From Halopseudomonas pelagia CL-AP6 (GTDB lineage: Bacteria; Pseudomonadota; Gammaproteobacteria; Pseudomonadales; Pseudomonadaceae), in the NCBI RefSeq assembly GCF_000410875.1, contig NZ_AROI01000021.1, forward strand, positions 1 through 64,000: a stretch of 64,000 nt of DNA. The letters run 5' to 3'. The first letter of the stretch is position 1. Each line of letters opens with the position of its first letter. The notes under the pieces are model-generated. The model made no database searches. It saw only the letters and a program-made list of their open reading frames with translations, and was not told the DNA's origin. A program made the position numbers and the translations under genes. Positions 1 to 9,318 of this stretch are shown here, in pieces.

Positions 1-20
1 GGTTGTGGCCAAGGTCAAAA

Positions 21-210
21 TGGATTCCCGCCTGCGCGGGAATGACGAGGTGGCGGCGGGAATGACGAGGTATTGGGCGGGAATGAGGGATGAGGGGCGG
101 CGTTGACGGGTGTGGGGCGGGATTGACTCGGTTTTGGATACGCTGCGACGCTCAAACACGCACTCTGTACTCCGCCGCCATCGTCATCCTCGCGAACGCG
201 GGGATCCATT
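21..210. repeat. REP-like inverted repeat pair with decayed tandem copies
   Basis: Positions 21-50 hold a short palindrome-like unit (core ATTCCCGCCTGCGCGGGAAT). Positions 181-210 hold a diverged copy in the opposite orientation (core CATCCTCGCGAACGCGGGGATC). The first unit trails off into partial repeats of GCGGGAATGACGAGGT at 36-51, 56-71 and, imperfectly, 77-90. This is the layout of REP or REPIN elements in intergenic DNA. No gene is visible in 1-329 apart from the start region of the following VOC gene; reading frames that cross the repeat are not believable. Confidence 0.6.
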
Positions 211-329
211 GTTGGGTTGGCAAGAATCGGGGTTATGCACCATGTTTAGCGGGCTGCTACCAGTGGCTGTCGATTTCAGGCGCTGCTGTGCGACTACGGA
301 TATCACCATTCATTTTGGAGGTCACCAGC

Positions 330-1265
330 ATGACAGCTATTACTCAACGGATTGTTCCGCACCTCTGGTTTGATACCCAGGCCAAGGAAGCCAGCGAGTT
401 CTATGCGAGCTTGTTCCCAGAGTCAGCGGTGCTGGCTGTAACCACACTGCATGGCACGCCGTCAGGCGATTGCGAGCTAGTCTCGTTGCAATTGTGGGGG
501 CAGCGGTTTGCCGCTATCAGCGCCGGGCCGTACTTTCAGTTCAATCCATCCATTTCCTTTATCGTCAACTTTGACCCACTGCAATTTGCCAGTCCATCGC
601 CGCGACAGGCGGCGAAAGCGGCATTGGAGAATGTCTGGGCAACATTGTCTGCGGGCGGGAAGGTACTGATGCCCTTAGACGAGTATCCGTTCAGCAAAGC
701 CTATGGTTGGGTGCAGGATAAATATGGTTTGAGCTGGCAGCTGGCTCTCTGGGATTCCGAAGGCGAGCCGCGGCCAGCTATTGTGCCTTCGCTGTTATTT
801 GTAGGTGGCCGCTGTGGAAAGGCAGAGGAGGCCGGCGGTTATTATGCGTCCATCTTTCGTAATGCGCGGTTGGGTGAGTTGCATCGCTACCCGGCCGGCC
901 AGGCGCCGAACAGGGAAGGCACAGTGATGTATGCTGACGTCATGCTCGAGAGCAGCTGGTTTGCCATCATGGATAGCGCACTCGAACACGACTTTGGCTT
1001 CAATGAAGCTACTTCATTTATGCTCAACTGCAATACTCAGGAAGAGATCGACTACTACTGGCACAGGCTGTCGGCGGTACCCGAGGCTGAACAATGTGGA
1101 TGGCTCAAGGATAAGTACGGTATCTCCTGGCAAATTGTTCCTGCCGAACTGGAACAGATGATACGTAGTGGCACGCCTAAGCAGCGAGAGCGGATCACCC
1201 AGGCATTTCTGGGGATGAAAAAGTTCGATATTGCGGCCTTGCGCGACGCTTTTCGATCAAGATGA
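330..1265 (+). CDS. Double VOC (PhnB/glyoxalase-like) protein
   Basis: A 311-residue protein made of two tandem VOC modules of the PhnB / 3-demethylubiquinone methyltransferase-like type. The duplication shows in a motif present in both halves: [13 protein letters not shown] near residue 128 and [14 protein letters not shown] near residue 258. VOC proteins of this group are metal-binding or degenerate folds with varied roles; the substrate cannot be told from sequence. An open frame continues upstream to about 90, but the ATG at 330 is preceded by TTGGAGG at 315-321, and the upstream part only translates the repeat region, so 330 is chosen. It is followed by csbD on the same strand, which seems to have its own promoter. 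Confidence 0.85.
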   Translation: MTAITQRIVPHLWFDTQAKEASEFYASLFPESAVLAVTTLHGTPSGDCELVSLQLWGQRFAAISAGPYFQFNPSISFIVNFDPLQFASPSPRQAAKAALENVWATLSAGGKVLMPLDEYPFSKAYGWVQDKYGLSWQLALWDSEGEPRPAIVPSLLFVGGRCGKAEEAGGYYASIFRNARLGELHRYPAGQAPNREGTVMYADVMLESSWFAIMDSALEHDFGFNEATSFMLNCNTQEEIDYYWHRLSAVPEAEQCGWLKDKYGISWQIVPAELEQMIRSGTPKQRERITQAFLGMKKFDIAALRDAFRSR

Positions 1266-1278
1266 CAGCGGACCCGCT

Positions 1279-1305
1279 GAACTGAAATCCCGGCAAGATG
1301 TCTCA
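1279..1305 (+). promoter_or_regulatory. Putative AlgU (RpoE-type) promoter of csbD
   Basis: GAACTG at 1279-1284, a 16-base spacer, then TCTCA at 1301-1305. The Pseudomonas AlgU consensus is GAACTT-N16/17-TCTGA, so each box has one mismatch. The -10 box ends 42 bases before the csbD start codon. The second csbD gene (35379) has a similar element. Confidence 0.45.
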
Positions 1306-1347
1306 GAGGGGTACGGTCGAATCCCGATCGTTAGCAGGAGTACTACC

Positions 1348-1539
1348 ATGACCAGCACCACAGACAAGATCAAGGGCACTGCCAATGAAGTGGTTGGCAA
1401 GGGCAAGCAAGCTGTAGGTAAATCAGTCGGCAATGAGCAGCTTCAGGGTGAAGGCGCGGCTCAAGAGATTAAGGGCAAGGCGCAGAATCTTAAAGGCGAC
1501 GTTAAGAAGGCGGTCAAAGACGGTATAGATAAAGCCTGA
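1348..1539 (+). CDS. CsbD family stress-response protein
   Basis: A 63-residue, highly hydrophilic, Lys/Gly-rich protein with the CsbD repeat pattern ([18 protein letters not shown], then [15 protein letters not shown]). CsbD is under SigB control in Bacillus; in Gram-negative bacteria members respond to osmotic or envelope stress, but the molecular role is unknown. The ATG at 1348 has AGGAG at 1336-1340. The open frame extends upstream to 1231, into the end of the preceding gene, but without family similarity. A paralogue of the same length lies at 35379-35570. Confidence 0.92.
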   Translation: MTSTTDKIKGTANEVVGKGKQAVGKSVGNEQLQGEGAAQEIKGKAQNLKGDVKKAVKDGIDKA

Positions 1540-1555
1540 TAGCGATTTTTACTCG

Positions 1556-1590
1556 CAGCAGCACGGTGGGTTAAGCTACCGGTGCTGCTG
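1556..1590. terminator. Hairpin between convergent csbD and endonuclease genes
   Basis: CAGCAGCAC (1556-1564) pairs perfectly with GTGCTGCTG (1582-1590), extended inside by GGT/ACC with a bulged G. It sits just after csbD and before the stop codon of the convergent endonuclease gene. There is no good T-tract on either side, so termination is only likely. Confidence 0.45.
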
Positions 1591-1618
1591 TGCATTATAC
1601 TTATTTCCGTGCGAAAAA

Positions 1619-2641
1619 TTACCGGCAGTTCCCCGCTTTCCGATATCCCTGCGTCTGCGCTTGATCCTCGGTTTGAAACAGCACCCTGTTGCGCTCACCG
1701 ACCTGGCTATAGCTAGGGCAACCTTGTGGCAGGTGAAATACCTTGCTGTTGCGATTGCCGATGATGGGGCCAGTAGCGTCGGCTGGCTGGGTACGGTTCT
1801 TCACCGCGCTGGGTTGTTGCGCAGTCAACTGCTGCAAACCTTCTCCACTAGGCCGTTGTCCGAGGGTCCAAGTGCGTTTACCCGTTACATATGGATTGCT
1901 GTGCCCCATCACTGCGGCAATACGCTGGTCGCGGACGCGCTCGGGTTCAGTCACCGGATATTGGCCATACCAGGCCATCAGCAATTGTTGCTGCTGTCTG
2001 GACATGCTTAACCCGTAGCGATCATGCATATAGAACTGGATTCGGGCTACTGTGCCTTTTGCTTCGTCACGGGGTTCGGCGACACGCTCCTTGAAATCAA
2101 CGCGTGAGGTACAGGCACCATAGCGGTAGGGTGTGCTGGTCAGTTGGCCGTAGTTATAGTTACTGCGGTCGGCGTTCACCTCACCTACCGTAGGCCACAA
2201 ATTGTGCATATCGGCCTCCATGGCACGGAACACTGGATCGGTACGAATACAGTTTTTGCGGCCACCCTGTTGCCAGCACTGACGCTGGTGCCCGAACGCC
2301 CAGGCTGGCATCACATGTTCCCATTCCAGGCGTTCGGCCCGCACCGCCTGCGCGCGAATCTGGTAACCGCAGGAAGCCAGATCCATGCTCCCGCCAGAAC
2401 GGCCCTGCCATTGCCAATTACAGCCACAGTAAAGATCGCCAGCGGTATTCTGGTCATGAAATACCTGCCTGCGTAGTTCTGTTTTGGCTTGGTCAAAGGA
2501 GAGTGGGGCGGCGGTAATCGATAACGACGCAAGGGCGGCTAGCGCACCAGCGATAAGGTAGATAAATGGCACTGCTATTCCTATTGCTGAAGGAGCCATT
2601 ACTGCGGGCGGCATGGTAACTGGGTGTTCTGTGCCGGACAA
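1619..2641 (-). CDS. Endonuclease I (EndA/NucM-like) with C-terminal Ada-like zinc module
   Basis: A 340-residue secreted or periplasmic DNase of the endonuclease I family. The family motifs are clear: EWEHVMPAW with its catalytic His, and ADMHNLWPTVGEVNADRSN. A hydrophobic stretch at about 21-44 ending near TAAPL looks like a signal peptide or anchor. The last ~45 residues (from NSKVFHLPQGCPSY to the C-terminal NCR) resemble the Ada metal-binding module and contain two Cys. EndA of Vibrio and E. coli lacks this tail. Start uncertain: Met10 or Met15 would give a more usual signal peptide. Confidence 0.88.
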   Translation of the reverse strand: MSGTEHPVTMPPAVMAPSAIGIAVPFIYLIAGALAALASLSITAAPLSFDQAKTELRRQVFHDQNTAGDLYCGCNWQWQGRSGGSMDLASCGYQIRAQAVRAERLEWEHVMPAWAFGHQRQCWQQGGRKNCIRTDPVFRAMEADMHNLWPTVGEVNADRSNYNYGQLTSTPYRYGACTSRVDFKERVAEPRDEAKGTVARIQFYMHDRYGLSMSRQQQQLLMAWYGQYPVTEPERVRDQRIAAVMGHSNPYVTGKRTWTLGQRPSGEGLQQLTAQQPSAVKNRTQPADATGPIIGNRNSKVFHLPQGCPSYSQVGERNRVLFQTEDQAQTQGYRKAGNCR

Positions 2642-2773
2642 CGTGTTTCGCAGGGAATGCTGCGTTTAGAAAGTTGCTAACCCCGTTACAAAACCGAAAG
2701 AATGTGTGCTCTTTTTCATGTTGATACGTGCCTGATGTGCTTGAATTCAGCTCACAGGAGGAGGTGTATCAGC

Positions 2774-3412
2774 ATGAGCGAGGCCGGGAAGCCCATCACC
2801 TTGATGATCATTGATGACCACCCGCTACTGAGGGCTGGCATCGCAGCGGTGATCAGCATCCATGCGGATATTGAACTGGTGGGCGAGACCAGTGGCGGCC
2901 GTAACGCCATCGTCTTGTTCCGAGACCTGCAGCCCGACGTGACACTGATGACCGTGCAAAGGCCGGTAGTGCATACTGTTGACGCAATCAATAGCATTGT
3001 CAGCGAATTCCCCCAGGCAAAAATTGCAGTCCTGAGCAGCGACCGTAAAGAAGCCCGAGTACAGCAGGCGATCAATGCGGGCGCCTGTGCTCATCTGCTG
3101 AAAAATAACTTACACAAGGAACTGGTCGGCACCGTGCGCGCGCTAGCAGCTGGGCGACGCTGCCTTCCAGCGGAAGTTACGGTTGATTTACGCACTCAGG
3201 TGGGCCGCACCAGCCTATCCATTCGTGAGAGGCAGGTATTGCATTGGGTCGCTCAAGGCCGATCAAACCGGCACGTGGCGCAGTTGCTGAGCATTAGTGA
3301 GGCAACCGTGAAGGGCCATCTGCACAATACAATGAACAAACTGGGCGCTCATAATCGAACCCATGCGGTGACCATTGCCTTGCAGCAGGGAATTATCCAG
3401 GTAGAGCGCTGA
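2774..3412 (+). CDS. LuxR/NarL-type regulator with degenerate receiver (Asp replaced by Thr)
   Basis: A 212-residue response-regulator-like protein. The N-terminal receiver domain (about 8-125) keeps the acidic pair D14-D15, S88 and K110. The site that should be the phospho-acceptor Asp, in the usual LMDxxMP motif, reads LMTVQRP: Thr60, codon ACC at 2951-2953. The C-terminal LuxR helix-turn-helix (about 150-205) is intact (SIRERQVL, then SISEATVKGHLHN). It therefore probably acts without classical phosphorylation. The ATG at 2774 follows AGGAGGAGGT at 2755-2764. No kinase gene is adjacent. Confidence 0.88.
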   Translation: MSEAGKPITLMIIDDHPLLRAGIAAVISIHADIELVGETSGGRNAIVLFRDLQPDVTLMTVQRPVVHTVDAINSIVSEFPQAKIAVLSSDRKEARVQQAINAGACAHLLKNNLHKELVGTVRALAAGRRCLPAEVTVDLRTQVGRTSLSIRERQVLHWVAQGRSNRHVAQLLSISEATVKGHLHNTMNKLGAHNRTHAVTIALQQGIIQVER

Positions 3413-3430
3413 AGACGGCAAGCAAAGCGA

Positions 3431-3458
3431 GGCTCGGCAACCTGGTGGACGCCGAGCC
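3431..3458. terminator. Hairpin after the degenerate LuxR regulator gene
   Basis: GGCTCGGC (3431-3438) and GCCGAGCC (3451-3458) form a perfect 8-bp stem with a 12-base loop, between the convergent ends of the regulator and TonB-receptor genes. There is no T-tract, so a terminator role is tentative. Confidence 0.4.
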
Positions 3459-3551
3459 TGCTCACCAACCAGGTCGCGGTTACTTTGCCAGTGTTGGAGG
3501 CTGTTTTTACACAACCTCACAAAGCAGGCTTTTTATCGCCTCCAATAGTGC

Positions 3552-5606
3552 TTAGAACTTGTAGTTGAATCCAACCTCGAATGAGCGCTCAGGTCCCACG
3601 TAAATACCCTGACGCAGACCCGTGATATAACGCTTGTCGGTGAGGTTCTTCACCGCGCCCTGCAATCTCAGGTTCGGATTGATCTGATACTGGCTGGTCA
3701 GGTCATAGACGGTGTATGAGCTCATTTTTCCACCCCAGATGCCGCCTCCGGCGTTGGCCGGGATTTCCGAGGTATTGCTCGCGTCGCCGTACTGCTCACC
3801 CTGGTAGTGGGCATTGAGTGCGTTGGTCAGCTTGCCATGGTTATGCACCAAGCCTACGTTGGCTAGGTACTTGGGTGCGTAGGGCAACCGGTTGCCCTTG
3901 TTTTCACCGGTCTTGAACTCTGATACAGGAACCCAAGTGGCGTTGGAATCGATGCTGAAACCCATGCCCAGTTCATAGCCAAGGGCAGCTTCCAGGCCAT
4001 AGTGCCGTGTTTTGCCGGCATTGGATTGCGACAGATTGGGATCGCTGTTGCCGGTAATTACCTGATTCTTGAAGTCCATGTAGAAACCGGTGACTTCATA
4101 ACTCATAGGGCCCGACGCGCCGCGAACACCCAGCTCGTAGTTAATGGAGCGCTCACCATCCAGCTTCTGATCTGTCAGTCCGTCCAGCGCAACACCGTTG
4201 GAAGCGGGGGAGAATGCTCGGTAAACGCCGCCATAAAGCTGGGCCGCCGGGGTCAACTGGTAGGTCGCGCCAATGCCAGGCAGAAACTCGGTATTGGTCG
4301 TATCGGCTGATTCGTTGTTTTGTGTCAGTACCTTGCGCTCTTGCTTGTAGGATTCGATACGCAGACCGGGTGTGACCGCAAAACGGTCAGTAAAGACAAC
4401 CCGGTTTTGTACATAGCCGGCAATGCTTTCTGCGGTGTCTTCGATATGCCGGTCATTGATACCGGTGCGGTCCTGAGCTCGCGTGGCGCGAATGCGCCGG
4501 TCATCAGACTCTTCCTTCATCAGCCGCAGGCCGAATTCGGCTTCGTTGATCAAGCCAAACAGGTCGTGGTCCAGAGATAACCGAGTTTCCACCCCGAAAC
4601 GTTCAAAAGAGCGGTTGTTGCCCGTCAGGTCATCGGTGTAGACCCAGCGGCCGGCTGCGTTGGATGCAGGGGTATCAACGTTGTAGCGCCAGTAGTCGCG
4701 GGTCACTTCGCTCCAGTAGGCCAGCGTGCGCAGGGTGGCGCGATCATTGAGGTGCCACTCGTGGTTGACGTCAAACGCTTTACGATCGGTCAGATAGTAA
4801 TCGTCTGGCGCTGGGTTATAGGTACGGCCAGCACGGTAATCTTCCAGGAAGATGCCGCGGTAAGAGATATTGGCGTCGTTCTCATACCAGGAAAACTTCA
4901 TGCCCAGGCTCTGGGTGTCACTCAGGGCAACACCGGCCTTGAACATCAGGTCGGTCATTTCATAGTCTTTGTCCATGAAGCCGTCGCTGCGCGCATGGGT
5001 GGCGACCAGGCCGCCAAATGCGTCACCTGAGCGGGAGCGGCCACCGGCTTCAAGGGTTGTTTCGCGGGTGTTGAACGAACCGACGCGGCCGGACACAGAC
5101 ACGCCGTCGTCCGGAGTCTTGGTCTTATAGTTGATCACACCACCGATGGTAGACGGACCATAGCGCAGGGAAGAGGAGCCCTTGAGCACCTCAATGCCTT
5201 CCATCCGCTGAATACGTGGGTTGTAATAACGGTCATTGCCGATAAACAGGCCTGGTGCAACCGGTACACCATCTTCCAGAATCAGCGATTTGGCTTCGCT
5301 GGCGGAGAGACCGCGAATACCTATATTGCTGACTACCGCGGACTCTTCCTCAGTTTTGGTGTGGACGCCAGGCACCCGGCGCAATACGTCCTCGGTTGAG
5401 GTGGGTTGAATGCGTTCAATCTCTTCGCGATCAATGATAACTACCGCACCCGTCTGGCGCGAGATCGCGTCCTGTTCGGTTCCTATGACCTCCATCGAAG
5501 GCATGCGGAAAACGTCTTTTGTCTGAGCCATGCTACTGGCGGGCAGTAACGCAACGGCTACCGCAATAGGGAGGTATTGGCGTTGAAAGAGTGAGGTTGG
5601 CATCAT
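3552..5606 (-). CDS. TonB-dependent outer-membrane receptor, probably ferric siderophore or ferric chelate (FecA-like)
   Basis: 684 residues: signal peptide to about residue 27 (ending SSMAQ), a TonB-box-like MEVIGTE just after it, a plug domain (VVIIDREEIERIQP, ... SIRYGP-type motif SLRYGPSTIGGVINY), then a 22-strand-type barrel ending in FNYKF, the C-terminal Phe typical of outer-membrane proteins. The plug resembles the FecA-like group. A Fur-box-like sequence about 92 bases upstream supports an iron role. The ligand is not known. The ATG at 5606 has AGGA about 8 bases upstream. No inner-membrane transporter or FecIR pair adjoins it. Confidence 0.9.
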   Translation of the reverse strand: MMPTSLFQRQYLPIAVAVALLPASSMAQTKDVFRMPSMEVIGTEQDAISRQTGAVVIIDREEIERIQPTSTEDVLRRVPGVHTKTEEESAVVSNIGIRGLSASEAKSLILEDGVPVAPGLFIGNDRYYNPRIQRMEGIEVLKGSSSLRYGPSTIGGVINYKTKTPDDGVSVSGRVGSFNTRETTLEAGGRSRSGDAFGGLVATHARSDGFMDKDYEMTDLMFKAGVALSDTQSLGMKFSWYENDANISYRGIFLEDYRAGRTYNPAPDDYYLTDRKAFDVNHEWHLNDRATLRTLAYWSEVTRDYWRYNVDTPASNAAGRWVYTDDLTGNNRSFERFGVETRLSLDHDLFGLINEAEFGLRLMKEESDDRRIRATRAQDRTGINDRHIEDTAESIAGYVQNRVVFTDRFAVTPGLRIESYKQERKVLTQNNESADTTNTEFLPGIGATYQLTPAAQLYGGVYRAFSPASNGVALDGLTDQKLDGERSINYELGVRGASGPMSYEVTGFYMDFKNQVITGNSDPNLSQSNAGKTRHYGLEAALGYELGMGFSIDSNATWVPVSEFKTGENKGNRLPYAPKYLANVGLVHNHGKLTNALNAHYQGEQYGDASNTSEIPANAGGGIWGGKMSSYTVYDLTSQYQINPNLRLQGAVKNLTDKRYITGLRQGIYVGPERSFEVGFNYKF

Positions 5607-5697
5607 CTCATTGTCCTGATTATCGGTTTATGAATTATTAGAACCGTACCCTGGCGGGGAAATGGGGCAGGGGGCCTAGCGCGGCGTGATTCTAAAA

Positions 5698-5716
5698 ATA
5701 AATGATAATCGTTGTC
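5698..5716. promoter_or_regulatory. Putative Fur box upstream of the TonB receptor
   Basis: ATAAATGATAATCGTTGTC matches 14 of 19 positions of the Fur consensus GATAATGATAATCATTATC. It lies in an AT-rich patch of the 421-base gap 5607-6028 between the divergent receptor and permease genes. Apart from this site nothing else could be recognised in the gap. Confidence 0.6.
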
Positions 5717-6028
5717 AATCGTGTTAATTGTTTAATTTGATGGATCGTTTTCTGACGACAGCGGTATGGTTGTCCTGAAAATAGTGCTCGATGCTCGTTC
5801 GGCTGATGGCGTACGCAGGTTAAGAGTCCCTACGTACCGTGCAGCGGGGTTCAAGGCGGCTGGTGCAACTTCCTGGTTAATAGTGGTGTCTATAAGAGCG
5901 CTTCGGGGTTGCCTTTTGCTGTAGAAGCGTTTGTAACAGGCAGTGATGGAAAGGCGCGTTCATTCGTGATCTGATAATAGTGCCGACCCTGTGCCGCGAC
6001 CCCTCGACTCCACGTTTATGGAAGAATC

Positions 6029-7177
6029 ATGCTGAAAGCTCGAATGGAAGAAAAAAGCTTTATCTTGTTATTGGTGCTGGTGTCCATCGCTTTCATTTTC
6101 TTGCTGTTGCCATTTTACAGTGCGGTGTTCTGGGGCACGATTCTGGCGATTATCTTCCAGCCGGTGCAGCGCTGGGTAGAGGCCAAGATGGGCGGGCGGC
6201 GCAGTCTGGCGGCGTTCGTGACGTTGATAATGATTTTACTGATAGTGATTTTGCCAGTCATATTCCTCACCGGTGCGCTGGTACAACAGGGTGCGGCGCT
6301 GTACGAGCGGATGGAGTCGGGCAACATCAATTTTGGTGACTATTTCGAGCAGATAATGACTGCACTGCCGGGTCCCATTCAGGATTTGCTGGCGCGCTTT
6401 GGTTTGACGGATATTTCCAGCGTCCAGGATCAACTGTCTGAGGGCGCGCAGCAGGCCAGCCAATTCTTAGCGACCAAGGCTTTTAGCGTCGGTCAGGATA
6501 CGTTCCGCTTTTTGATCAGTTTCGCGATCATGCTCTATTTGCTGTTTTTCCTGCTGCGGGACGGGCCTACCGTGTCTCGACACATCAAGCGTGCGATCCC
6601 GCTGGGCGAGTCTTACAAGCAACATTTGCTGACCAAATTCACCATGGTGGTCAAGGCCACAGTCAAAGGCAATCTCGCCGTCGCAGCAGTACAGGGCGCG
6701 TTGGGTGGCTTTATTTTCTGGGTGTTGGGGTTGCAGGGTGCTTTGCTCTGGGGTGTGCTGATGGCGGTGCTATCGTTGTTGCCTGCAGTCGGCGCTGGGC
6801 TAATCTGGGGCCCGGTGGCGATTTACTTTCTGGCCACTGGGGCACTCTGGGAGGCCGCAGTATTGACCGCTTTTGGCGCCATTGTGATTGGCCTGGCGGA
6901 CAATATCCTACGCCCGCAGTTGGTTGGCAAGGATCTCAAGTTACCCGACTATGTGGTGCTGATCTCTACATTGGGTGGACTCTCGCTGTTTGGTTTGAAC
7001 GGTTTTGTCATCGGTCCGATGATCGCAGCGCTGTTCATTGCTGCCTGGAGTCTGTTTGCTGATGCACGGGAAGAGGGCGTCATGGCGGTGGACCTGGCCG
7101 ATGCGCCGCTGGATCCGCATGAGTCGCTTGGCGTGGATACCTTCCCCATTCAGGCCAGTGATGAACCGCGTAGCTGA
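6029..7177 (+). CDS. AI-2E family transporter (PerM-like permease)
   Basis: A 382-residue polytopic membrane protein of the AI-2E/PerM family. Hydrophobic helices lie at about 9-45 and 66-87; a soluble middle region at about 95-150 is followed by further helices from about 160 to 345. The glycine-rich segment near SLLPAVGAGLIWGP is typical of the family. Family members are linked to export of small molecules or Na+/H+ exchange, but substrates are rarely shown. Start could be 6029 or Met6 at 6044. It converges on glpK. Confidence 0.85.
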   Translation: MLKARMEEKSFILLLVLVSIAFIFLLLPFYSAVFWGTILAIIFQPVQRWVEAKMGGRRSLAAFVTLIMILLIVILPVIFLTGALVQQGAALYERMESGNINFGDYFEQIMTALPGPIQDLLARFGLTDISSVQDQLSEGAQQASQFLATKAFSVGQDTFRFLISFAIMLYLLFFLLRDGPTVSRHIKRAIPLGESYKQHLLTKFTMVVKATVKGNLAVAAVQGALGGFIFWVLGLQGALLWGVLMAVLSLLPAVGAGLIWGPVAIYFLATGALWEAAVLTAFGAIVIGLADNILRPQLVGKDLKLPDYVVLISTLGGLSLFGLNGFVIGPMIAALFIAAWSLFADAREEGVMAVDLADAPLDPHESLGVDTFPIQASDEPRS

Positions 7178-7197
7178 GCATTACTGATGGTAAGCGG

Positions 7198-8679
7198 TTA
7201 GTCCCTGACGCGGCGGACGGCGTCCAGCCAGCCGGTGTAAAGCTGTTTGCGCTTGGCCTCCGGCATCGCCGGAGTGAAGGCGCGTTCGCACTGCCAATGG
7301 CGAGCGATCTCTTCAAGGTCCTTGAATAAGCCAATATGTAGCCCGGCTAGATAGGCCACGCCCAGCGCGGTGGTTTCGGTCACCTCTGGGCGATCCACGG
7401 GCACCCCCAAAATATTGGCCAGCGCTTGTACCACCCAATTATTCACTACCATGCCGCCATCGACGCGCAGCGCGGCGGTGCTGTTGGCGCCATCGGCGGT
7501 CATGGCGTCAAGCAGATCGCGGGTCTGGAAACACACTGACTGCAGGCCGGCAGTGACGATCTCGGCAATACCGGTATCACGGGTTAAGCCGAAGATCGCG
7601 CCGCGGGCCTCGGGATCCCAATAGGGCGCACCAAGCCCAGTAAAGGCTGGGACCAGATAGACACCACACTGATCGCCGGTTTGCTCCGCCATGGCTTCGG
7701 TTTCACCGGCATGCTGGATCAGCTTGAGTCCGTCGCGCAGCCACTGGATGGCGGCACCGGCTACAAAAATGCTGCCTTCCAGGGCAAAAGTGGTCTTGCC
7801 ATTCAGCCGGTACCCGACGGTGGTCAGCAGCCGGTGCTCGGACCTGATGGGCGTGTCACCGGTATTCATAACCATGAAACAGCCGGTGCCGTAGGTGCTC
7901 TTGACCATGCCCGGCTCGAAGCAGGCTTGGCCGATCAACGCAGCTTGCTGGTCTCCGGCCATGCCGGCGACGGGTATGGCCGCGCCCAGTATCTCGGGGG
8001 CGGTGCTACCAAAAGCGGCAGCGCAGTCCATTACTTCGGGCAGCAGGCTGGTTGGGATATCCAATAACTCAAGCATCTGCTTATCCCACTGCTGCGTGTG
8101 AATATTAAACATCAGCGTGCGTGAGGCATTGCTGGCATCGGTGCGATGTACCTGGCCGTCGGTCAGCCGCCAGAGCAGAAAACAGTCAACAGTGCCAAAA
8201 CGCAGTTTGCCTTGTTCGGCGCGCTCGCGCGCACCGTCCACGTTGTCCAACAGCCAGCGCAGCTTGGTGCCGGAGAAATAGGGATCGATCAATAGACCGG
8301 TGTTGGCGCTGACCATTGCTTCATGGCCAGCGGCCTTGAGTTCGCTGCAGTAGTCAGCGGTACGCCGGTCCTGCCACACAATGGCGTGGTGCAACAGTTC
8401 GCTAGTTTCGGCATCCCACAGCAGTGTCGTTTCGCGTTGATTGGTGATGCCGATGGCGTTGATATCGTCGGCCGTGAGCTGGGCTTGTTTCAGCGCGTCG
8501 CGGCATACCTCAAGCGTGCTCGACCAGATTTCTTCACCATCGTGTTCGACCCAGCCATCCTGCGGGAAGTACTGTTTGAATTCCGTCTGCGAGACGGCCA
8601 CGAGCCTGGCTTGGGCGTCAAAAATGATAGCGCGGCTGCTCGTCGTGCCCTGGTCAATAGCGAGAATATGCTGGGCCAT
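7198..8679 (-). CDS. glpK: Glycerol kinase
   Basis: 493 residues, the normal length for the FGGY sugar kinase GlpK, which phosphorylates glycerol with ATP to sn-glycerol 3-phosphate in the cytoplasm. The N-terminal phosphate-binding motif DQGTTSSRA, the [13 protein letters not shown] signature, [14 protein letters not shown] and [13 protein letters not shown] are all present. The usual partners (glpF facilitator, glpD dehydrogenase, glpR repressor) are absent from the neighbourhood, so the gene appears as a singleton between perM-like and ybaK genes. Confidence 0.96.
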   Translation of the reverse strand: MAQHILAIDQGTTSSRAIIFDAQARLVAVSQTEFKQYFPQDGWVEHDGEEIWSSTLEVCRDALKQAQLTADDINAIGITNQRETTLLWDAETSELLHHAIVWQDRRTADYCSELKAAGHEAMVSANTGLLIDPYFSGTKLRWLLDNVDGARERAEQGKLRFGTVDCFLLWRLTDGQVHRTDASNASRTLMFNIHTQQWDKQMLELLDIPTSLLPEVMDCAAAFGSTAPEILGAAIPVAGMAGDQQAALIGQACFEPGMVKSTYGTGCFMVMNTGDTPIRSEHRLLTTVGYRLNGKTTFALEGSIFVAGAAIQWLRDGLKLIQHAGETEAMAEQTGDQCGVYLVPAFTGLGAPYWDPEARGAIFGLTRDTGIAEIVTAGLQSVCFQTRDLLDAMTADGANSTAALRVDGGMVVNNWVVQALANILGVPVDRPEVTETTALGVAYLAGLHIGLFKDLEEIARHWQCERAFTPAMPEAKRKQLYTGWLDAVRRVRD

Positions 8680-8714
8680 GGCGCTGAGGTCCTTGTTGTA
8701 ATGGTTTTTGACCC

Positions 8715-9200
8715 TCAGTGGGTCGTTTTGTCCAAGCGGCTAATGCTAGCAAACTCGCCACGGGTCTGGTCAGCCAAATCAGTTGGCGCCAATTCGATTT
8801 CCAGGCCGCGACGGCCGCCGCTGACATACAGCGTCGGCCATTGTTGGGCGCTGTTGTCGATAAAGGTACGCAGGAATTTCTTCTGCCCAAGAGGGCTGAT
8901 GCCACCCAGCAGGTAGCCGGTGCTGCGCTGAGCAGCGGCAGGATCGGCCATGGTGATTCGCTTGGCATTGGCTGCTGTTGCCAGCGCCTTCAGGTCGAGC
9001 ATGCCATTGACCGGCACGATCGCCACCAATAATTCATGGGCATCAGTGCTGGCCAGCAGCGTCTTGAACACGCGCGCTGGGTTAAGGTCGAGCTTGTCGG
9101 CGGCTTCGCCGCCGTAGGATTCGGCCTTGGGGTCGTGCTGATAGCGGTGAAGCCGGTAATCGATACCGGCTTTGTCGAGCAATTTAGTGGCTGGGGTCAT
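8715..9200 (-). CDS. ybaK: Cys-tRNA(Pro)/Cys-tRNA(Cys) deacylase YbaK
   Basis: A 161-residue YbaK/EbsC-family trans-editing protein that removes Cys mischarged on tRNA(Pro). The start [15 protein letters not shown] and the motifs [33 protein letters not shown] and [13 protein letters not shown] match the family closely. The open frame extends to a TTG at 9227, but the ATG at 9200 fits the family N-terminus and is used here. It probably belongs to no operon: glpK lies 36 bases downstream on the same strand. Confidence 0.92.
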   Translation of the reverse strand: MTPATKLLDKAGIDYRLHRYQHDPKAESYGGEAADKLDLNPARVFKTLLASTDAHELLVAIVPVNGMLDLKALATAANAKRITMADPAAAQRSTGYLLGGISPLGQKKFLRTFIDNSAQQWPTLYVSGGRRGLEIELAPTDLADQTRGEFASISRLDKTTH

Positions 9201-9318
9201 GGCATTTTCCGGGTAGGGGTCCTGCAACAGGGACCCGGTAAAGGTGATACGGCAAGAGGCGCGCGGCTAGCGGCGCGCGGCGAGGGTAAAGAGTCCCCGA
9301 GCTGTCGCCAAGTGCCGA

